This document shows positions 58,854-64,000 of a DNA stretch of 64,000 nucleotides, in pieces (positions within the stretch are counted from its first letter, which is position 1; every line of letters begins with the position of its first letter). Origin of the DNA: Allorhizobium undicola ORS 992 = ATCC 700741 (GTDB taxonomy: Bacteria; Pseudomonadota; Alphaproteobacteria; Rhizobiales; Rhizobiaceae). A model generated the notes under the pieces. It saw nothing but the letters and a program-made list of their open reading frames with translations. It had not been told where the DNA came from and did no database searches. The stretch spans positions 124,001-188,000 of the forward strand of contig NZ_JHXQ01000006.1 of the NCBI RefSeq assembly GCF_000621665.1, given 5' to 3'. Position numbers and translations under genes: made by a program.

Positions 58854-60860
58854 ATGTTTAGCAACCCTGACATAACGAAGTTCATCTTCGGTCGCCTGAC
58901 CCTTGAGTCCTTCCCCTTCCTTCACGAGCCGATTATTCTCGTGACACTGCTGGGCGTCATGGTCGGCGGTGCCGCACTTGTCGGCGCCCTGACCTATTTC
59001 CGCCTCTGGGGCTATCTCTGGAATGAGTGGTTGACCAGCGTTGACCACAAGAAGATTGGCATCATGTACGTGATCCTGGCGCTGGTCATGCTGCTGCGCG
59101 GTTTTGCCGATGCCTTGATGATGCGTGGCCAGCAGGCTATCGCCTTCAACGGCAATGAAGGCTATCTGCCGCCGCACCATTACGATCAGGTGTTCACGGC
59201 CCATGGCGTCATCATGATCTTCTTCATGGCCATGCCTTTCGTCACCGGCCTTATGAACCTCGTCGTGCCTTTGCAGATCGGTGCACGTGACGTGTCGTTC
59301 CCGTTCCTCAACAACTTTTCGTTCTGGATGACCACGGCTGGCGCCGTCATCATCATGATCTCGTTGTTCGTCGGTGAATTCGCACGTACCGGCTGGCTGG
59401 CCTATCCGCCGCTGTCCGGTGCTGACTACAGCCCCGGCGTCGGCGTGGATTATTACATCTGGGGCCTCCAGGTCGCCGGTGTGGGAACGACCCTTTCAGG
59501 CATCAACCTGATCGCCACCATCGTGAAGATGCGCGCGCCCGGTATGACGCTGATGAAAATGCCTGTCTTCACCTGGACGTCGCTCTGCACCAACGTGCTG
59601 ATCGTCGCGACCTTCCCGATCCTGACCGCAACGCTGGCGCTGCTGTCGCTCGATCGCTATGTCGGTACGAACTTCTTCACCAACGATCTCGGCGGCAACC
59701 CGATGATGTATGTGAACCTCATCTGGATCTGGGGTCATCCGGAAGTTTACATTCTTATCCTGCCAGCCTTTGGCATTTTCTCCGAAGTTGTCTCCACTTT
59801 CACCGGAAAGCGGCTGTTTGGTTATAATTCCATGGTTTACGCCACGGTCTGTATCACCGTTCTGTCCTACCTGGTGTGGCTGCACCACTTCTTCACCATG
59901 GGATCGGGCGCAAGCGTCAACTCCTTCTTCGGCATCACCACGATGATTATCTCTGTTCCGACCGGGGCAAAGATCTTCAACTGGCTCTTCACCATGTATC
60001 GTGGCCGTATCCGTTTCGAAGTCCCGATGCTGTGGACAATCGGCTTCATGGTCACATTCGTGATCGGCGGCATGACAGGCGTTCTCCTTGCCGTTCCGCC
60101 CGCGGATTTCGTGCTGCACAACTCGCTCTTCCTTATTGCCCACTTCCACAACGTCATCATTGGCGGCGTGGTGTTCGGCCTGATGGCAGGCGTGGCCTAC
60201 TGGTTCCCCAAGGCCTTCGGTTTCAAGCTCGATCCGTTCTGGGGCAAGATGTCCTTCTGGTTCTGGCTGGTTGGCTTCTACTTCGCCTTCATGCCGCTTT
60301 ACGTTCTGGGCCTGATGGGTGTTACCCGCCGCATGAGCCAGTTCGACGACCCGTCGCTGCAAATCTGGTTCGTGATCGCAGCCTTCGGCGCCGTGCTCAT
60401 TGCCTGCGGCATCGGATCCTTCCTGATCCAGCTCGTCGTCAGCTTCATGAAGCGTGAGCAGTTGCGCGATGTTACCGGCGACCCATGGGGCGGACGCACG
60501 CTCGAATGGTCCACATCCTCGCCGCCGCCGGCCTACAACTTCGCCTTCACGCCTGTCGTCCATGACCATGACGCATGGGATGACATGAAGAAGCGCGGTT
60601 ACAGCCGCCCGCTGCTTGGCTTCAAGCCAATCCACATGCCCAAAAATACCGGTACCGGCGTTATTCTCTCCGCCATCAGCGTTGCGCTCGCCTTCGGTCT
60701 CGTCTGGTACATGTGGTGGCTGGCCGCTCTGTCCTTCGTGGCCATCATCGTGGTCTCGATCGCACACACCTTCAACTATAACCGTGACTTCTACATTCCC
60801 GCCGAAGAGGTGGTGAATACGGAAGCAACGCGGACAGCACTTCTGGCAAAGAACGGGTGA
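58854..60860 (+). CDS. cyoB: CyoB, cytochrome bo3 ubiquinol oxidase subunit I
   Basis: A 668-residue haem-copper oxidase with about 15 membrane helices. Haem and CuB ligands are seen in [31 protein letters not shown] and [24 protein letters not shown] [16 protein letters not shown] lines the proton path. It reduces oxygen using ubiquinol and pumps protons. It lies 129 bp after cyoA and 4 bp before cyoC. Confidence 0.97.
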   Translation: MFSNPDITKFIFGRLTLESFPFLHEPIILVTLLGVMVGGAALVGALTYFRLWGYLWNEWLTSVDHKKIGIMYVILALVMLLRGFADALMMRGQQAIAFNGNEGYLPPHHYDQVFTAHGVIMIFFMAMPFVTGLMNLVVPLQIGARDVSFPFLNNFSFWMTTAGAVIIMISLFVGEFARTGWLAYPPLSGADYSPGVGVDYYIWGLQVAGVGTTLSGINLIATIVKMRAPGMTLMKMPVFTWTSLCTNVLIVATFPILTATLALLSLDRYVGTNFFTNDLGGNPMMYVNLIWIWGHPEVYILILPAFGIFSEVVSTFTGKRLFGYNSMVYATVCITVLSYLVWLHHFFTMGSGASVNSFFGITTMIISVPTGAKIFNWLFTMYRGRIRFEVPMLWTIGFMVTFVIGGMTGVLLAVPPADFVLHNSLFLIAHFHNVIIGGVVFGLMAGVAYWFPKAFGFKLDPFWGKMSFWFWLVGFYFAFMPLYVLGLMGVTRRMSQFDDPSLQIWFVIAAFGAVLIACGIGSFLIQLVVSFMKREQLRDVTGDPWGGRTLEWSTSSPPPAYNFAFTPVVHDHDAWDDMKKRGYSRPLLGFKPIHMPKNTGTGVILSAISVALAFGLVWYMWWLAALSFVAIIVVSIAHTFNYNRDFYIPAEEVVNTEATRTALLAKNG

Positions 60861-60864
60861 ACTG

Positions 60865-61482
60865 ATGGATCCTAGAAGTCAAACAACCACGAAGCCGGAA
60901 TTCTACCTTACCGAGGAGCATCATCCGGAAAGCAGCACGAACCTTGGGTTCTGGCTGTATCTGATGAGCGACTGCCTCATCTTCGCGATGCTTTTCGCCA
61001 CCTACGCAGTGGTTGGCCGCAATTATGCGGCCGGCCCATCCCCGGCGGATCTTTTCGATTTGAACCTCGTGGCGATCAACACCGCCATGCTGCTGTTCTC
61101 TTCGATTACCTACGGCTTCGCCATGCTCGCCATGGAAAAGAACAACAAGTCAGGAACGCTCGGCTGGCTGGCGGTTACTGGCATATTCGGCGCGATCTTC
61201 ATTGCGCTCGAACTCTATGAGTTCATCCACCTTATCCACGAAGGCGCCGGTCCGCAGCGCAGCGCCTTCCTCTCGGCGTTCTTCACGCTCGTCGGCACCC
61301 ACGGCCTGCACGTAACCTTCGGCATCATCTGGCTGGTTACGCTCATGACCCAGGTTGCCAAGCACGGCCTGATCGAAGCCAATCGCCGTCGCCTGATGTG
61401 CCTTTCGATGTTCTGGCATTTCCTGGACGTCATCTGGATCGGCGTCTTCTCTTATGTCTATCTGCTGGGAGTCCTCGGATGA
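60865..61482 (+). CDS. cyoC: CyoC, cytochrome bo3 ubiquinol oxidase subunit III
   Basis: A 205-residue subunit III with five helices. Conserved stretches are [23 protein letters not shown] (near the start) and the C-terminal [20 protein letters not shown]. Its stop overlaps the cyoD start (ATGA). Typical length. Confidence 0.95.
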   Translation: MDPRSQTTTKPEFYLTEEHHPESSTNLGFWLYLMSDCLIFAMLFATYAVVGRNYAAGPSPADLFDLNLVAINTAMLLFSSITYGFAMLAMEKNNKSGTLGWLAVTGIFGAIFIALELYEFIHLIHEGAGPQRSAFLSAFFTLVGTHGLHVTFGIIWLVTLMTQVAKHGLIEANRRRLMCLSMFWHFLDVIWIGVFSYVYLLGVLG

Positions 61483-61865
61483 GCCAGAATACGCATGCAC
61501 ACGGTCATGACCACCACCATGGCGGCCACGAAGCCAGCCATGGGACGATGAAAAGCTATATCATTGGCTTCGTTCTCTCGGTGATCCTGACGGCCATTCC
61601 CTTCTGGCTGGTCATGTCCGGCGCTCTTGACAACAAGGCCCTGACAGCCGGTCTCGTGATGGGCATTGGCGCGGTCCAGATCGTCGTCCACATGATCTTC
61701 TTCCTGCATATGAACACCAGGTCGGAAGGCGGCTGGACGATGATGGCAATGATCTTCACGATCATCATCGTCGTCATCGCGCTTACCGGCTCGCTCTGGG
61801 TCATGCATCATTTGAACACGAATATGATGCCTGCAAGTCCGGAAATGATGCGGAATATGCCTTGA
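61479..61865 (+). CDS. cyoD: CyoD, cytochrome bo3 ubiquinol oxidase subunit IV
   Basis: A 128-residue subunit with three helices. The N-terminal stretch [17 protein letters not shown] is histidine-rich. The first helix ([19 protein letters not shown]) and [13 protein letters not shown] match the family. Its start overlaps the cyoC stop. Confidence 0.93.
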   Translation: MSQNTHAHGHDHHHGGHEASHGTMKSYIIGFVLSVILTAIPFWLVMSGALDNKALTAGLVMGIGAVQIVVHMIFFLHMNTRSEGGWTMMAMIFTIIIVVIALTGSLWVMHHLNTNMMPASPEMMRNMP

Positions 61866-61871
61866 TTGGAC

Positions 61872-61898
61872 GGGCGGCATGAAAATGCCGCCCTTTTT
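61872..61898 (+). terminator. Terminator after cyoD
   Basis: A perfect stem GGGCGGCAT / ATGCCGCCC with loop GAAA is followed by TTTTT, a textbook rho-independent terminator 6 bp after cyoD. Confidence 0.85.
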
Positions 61899-61911
61899 CG
61901 GGATGATAGCC

Positions 61912-62655
61912 ATGCCTCAGCCCTCCAAACCGCAGCACCCGCGCCGTACCGGGCGTGTTATTCTGTCAGGCTTTCTTGTTCTTGCCACAGCCGCTTTCAT
62001 TGCGCTTGGCATATGGCAGGTAGAGCGGCTCGGCTGGAAGAATGACCTCATCGCCCGTGTCACTGATCGTGTCCATTCACCGGCAGTCGCGGCGCCGGGC
62101 CCCAAGGAATGGTCGGCGATCAACCGTCAGAATGACGAATATCGCCATGTGAAGGTTTATGGTCATTTCGACCACAGCCGGGAAACACTCGTTTATGCTT
62201 CAACCGCTTTAGGGGCAGGCTATTGGGTTCTAACACCCTTTAACAGCGAAGACGGCATTCGCCTCATAAATCGTGGCTTCGTACCACTGGACCGAAAGGA
62301 ACCGGCATCCAGAGCGGCAGGGCAACTCGAAGGAGATTTGACCCTTAGCGGACTTCTTCGCCTGGACGAGCCTGATGGAAGACTCCTGCGTTCCAACAAC
62401 TCCTTGCAGGACAGATGGTATTCACGCGATATCAACGCTATTGCTGCAAAGCGCGGTATCGACCCCTCTGGTCTTGCTCCGTACTTTATAGATATTGATA
62501 AAACGGAAGTACCCGGTGGTTATCCCATCGGAGGAATGACGCAGGTGACGTTTCCGAACAACCATCTGCAATATGCACTGACGTGGTTTGCAATGGCGGT
62601 AATGAGCAGTGGCTTTCTTGTCTTTCTTCTGCGCGAAAAACGCCGCCATCGCTAG
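61912..62655 (+). CDS. SURF1-family oxidase assembly protein
   Basis: A 247-residue SURF1/Shy1 protein with two membrane helices (ILSGFLVLATAAFIALGIWQVERL near the start; YALTWFAMAVMSSGFLVFLL at the end) enclosing a periplasmic domain with RGFVPLDRK. It helps insert haem into haem-copper oxidases. The ATG at 61912 was chosen because in-frame codons further upstream lie inside or just past the cyoD terminator stem. How it is transcribed past that terminator is unclear. Confidence 0.88.
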   Translation: MPQPSKPQHPRRTGRVILSGFLVLATAAFIALGIWQVERLGWKNDLIARVTDRVHSPAVAAPGPKEWSAINRQNDEYRHVKVYGHFDHSRETLVYASTALGAGYWVLTPFNSEDGIRLINRGFVPLDRKEPASRAAGQLEGDLTLSGLLRLDEPDGRLLRSNNSLQDRWYSRDINAIAAKRGIDPSGLAPYFIDIDKTEVPGGYPIGGMTQVTFPNNHLQYALTWFAMAVMSSGFLVFLLREKRRHR

Positions 62656-62675
62656 CGTCCGATGTACTGCCCGCT

Positions 62676-63477
62676 CTACTGGAATGATTCCAACGTTTGG
62701 TTCCCACGCCTGACTGCGACAATGATGTCGTCCGGGTCTGCTTTCCAAATAAATGGCTTTGGTTCTCGGTTGTGCTCCTTTACGAAGCGGATGAAGGCCG
62801 CCTGCAGATCTACGATGGAGTGGAAGACGCCGTGCTTCAGTCGCCGACGCATCAGTTTGGCGAAGAAGCCTTCGACGGCGTTCAGCCATGAGCAGGATGT
62901 CGGAACGAAGTGGAAGAGGTCCATCTTGGATGCCTTGCCAGCCATTCTCGGACCTTCGGCTGTTTGTGGGTCGCGTAATTGTCGAGAATGACGGGGACCG
63001 CCTTGTCGTTGGACAGTTTGAAGCTGCGCCAGCGGTGCGGCGCCAGGCCATGTTCATGCCAGATCTTCACGACCGAAGAGGCGGCAATCCCAACAGCCTT
63101 CGCCATCGCGCGAACGGTCCAAGGCGTTGCCCCCTGTCGCGGTGTCTCAAGTGTCAGCGTCACGACCTGCTCAACAAGTCGCCATCAAGCGGCGCAATGC
63201 CGGGCGGCCTGCTCTTGTCGCGCAGGAGGCCATCGACACCCTCGGACATGAAACGCTCCTGCCAGCGCCAAACGCAGGGTTTGGATTTTCCCGTCACGTC
63301 CATGATGGCGAATGGTCCCAGTCCGTCGCCTTTCATCAAGATGATCTTCGCTCGCCACACACGTTTCTGCGCAGAAGTCAGAGCGCCAATGATGGCTTCA
63401 AGCCGAACTCGGTAGGAGGCGGTGACTTCAAATCTGATCCCTGTGCGCATCCCCAAATGTCGCACAATCTGGACCAC
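62676..63477 (-). pseudogene. IS630-family transposase, broken
   Basis: Three pieces in different frames. The N-terminal piece has a helix-turn-helix (WRAKIILMKGDGLG, GKSKPCVWRWQERF). The middle piece jumps from RWRSFKLSND straight to KAVPVILDNYATHK, deleting the region of the first catalytic Asp. The last piece holds SCSWLNAVEGFFAKL with the final Glu. Deletion plus frameshifts make it inactive. Related IS630 elements are common in Rhizobiales. Confidence 0.88.
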
Positions 63478-63522
63478 TTGCGAATTTTGGAACGGAATCT
63501 TTTGTCTCGATCAAATCCCTGA

Positions 63523-63650
63523 TGCATTTTCAGGAAAAGTGTATTGGGTTTTGCGTCCGGAAACGCGTCCAAAGGATGCGTTGTACCAATGGTTATTGAA
63601 ATTACCCTTGGGATAACGCTTTCGCGTATCTTATCCCAAGGCAGGAATGG
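63523..63650. repeat. Mosaic repeat D and A fragments
   Basis: A D fragment (GATGCATTTTCAGGAAAAGTG...TTGCGTCCGGAAACGCG) is followed by an A start (TACCAATGGTTATTGAAATTACCC) and a short palindrome GGGATAACG..TTATCCC. Bases 63651-63803 are AT-rich with no gene. Confidence 0.6.
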
Positions 63651-63803
63651 ACCATGCGCCAAAGAGCGGCGTCGTAAAAGGAATTTGCACTTTCCAGGCA
63701 ATAAATAGAATACTAATTTTATAGAAAATATTGACGAACGTCTATCTTTACGTCACACTTATTAATACCTGTAAAGGTATGTAATAATGGGAAGGAGAAG
63801 CCA

Positions 63804-64000
63804 ATGCTGATCGCCGCGAACCTGTTTTCCTTCGACCTTTTTGGCCTCACGCGGCGGGAACAGGCAAAAAGCAAGCAATCCGCCGGCCAATCGAAGTCGT
63901 TTCGGCATGGGAGGACTGCGTTGTCGCAAGGAACCACGCAGGTGGCGCATGAGGATTGCATATCCACAAAAAAGCCAAAACTTTCCGGGGAGTGTGGCCT
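63804..64000 (+). CDS. Possible partial coding region at window end
   Basis: An ATG preceded by the strong ribosome site GGGAAGGAGAAGCCA opens a frame (MLIAANLFSFDLFGLTRREQ...) that stays open to the window edge, 65 codons. The content is hydrophilic after the first 15 residues and I do not recognise it. It may be a chance frame. Confidence 0.35.
   Translation, partial: MLIAANLFSFDLFGLTRREQAKSKQSAGQSKSFRHGRTALSQGTTQVAHEDCISTKKPKLSGECG

Noticed and set aside
57435..59204. Long minus-strand open frame of 589 codons
   Set aside because: It is antisense to cyoA and cyoB, which match known families from end to end, and its His/Asp/Arg-rich translation is typical of a high-GC shadow frame.
59496..60767. 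Minus-strand open frame of 423 codons
   Set aside because: Antisense to cyoB; low-complexity Glu/His/Asp content without any family motif.

Overview
The window is a symbiosis region of a nodulating, nitrogen-fixing alphaproteobacterium of the Rhizobiales. It carries full-length nodABCSUIJH, nodD, nifHDKENX, fixABCX, nifA, nifW, nifB, fdxN, nifZ/nifT, nifQ and a second-copy-type rpoN. NodH, NodS and NodU predict Nod factors that are sulfated, N-methylated and carbamoylated, a set known from Rhizobium tropici-type bean and mimosoid symbionts; the NodH and NodQ sequences resemble the Sinorhizobium meliloti type. I cannot fix the species. No replication gene is visible, so a symbiotic plasmid or island is inferred.

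Layout. (1) 1-8.6 kb, minus strand: nifHDK-nifEN-nifX, ending in a broken DUF269 gene fused to an IS3 remnant. (2) 8.8-19.1 kb, minus strand: one nod box drives nodABCSUIJH. An orphan nodQ follows, without nodP and with an eroded GTPase domain. (3) 19.8-26.6 kb, plus strand: hesB/iscA-nifW and fixABCX-nifA, with good sigma-54 promoters and NifA upstream sites ahead of hesB and fixA. (4) 27-33.5 kb: nodN-like gene behind a truncated nod box, an AraC-type regulator, nodD, a proteasome-like Ntn-hydrolase and nifQ. (5) 33.8-39.2 kb, minus strand: nifB, fdxN, nifZ-nifT (one open frame), prxS, rpoN. (6) 39.6-40.75 kb: a clean nod box followed by a fatty-acid-hydroxylase/sterol-desaturase family gene. 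An IS5 remnant then closes the symbiotic part.

From 41.2 kb to the end the content changes: a sugar ABC importer with two Gfo/Idh/MocA dehydrogenases, dctBD/dctA (C4-dicarboxylate sensing and uptake), a secreted GH16 glycanase with calcium-binding repeats, pseudoazurin, a BI-1 family membrane protein, an ECF sigma/anti-sigma pair, the cyoABCD ubiquinol oxidase with a SURF1 gene, and a broken IS630 transposase.

The symbiotic part is full of mosaic palindromic intergenic repeats (at least six families, over 15 loci). They separate genes that normally adjoin: nifK/nifE, nodU/nodS, nodJ/nodH, nodH/nodQ, nifB/fdxN and fdxN/nifZ. They are almost absent from 41-63 kb. Several abut or supply stop codons. 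Together with IS remnants, the lost nodP, the DUF269 pseudogene and the nifZ-nifT fusion, they show a heavily rearranged but apparently functional symbiotic locus. Working logic: flavonoid-activated NodD reads the nod boxes to make Nod factor. In the nodule, NifA with RpoN turns on nif and fix genes, FixABCX and FdxN feed electrons to nitrogenase, and DctA supplies plant dicarboxylates.
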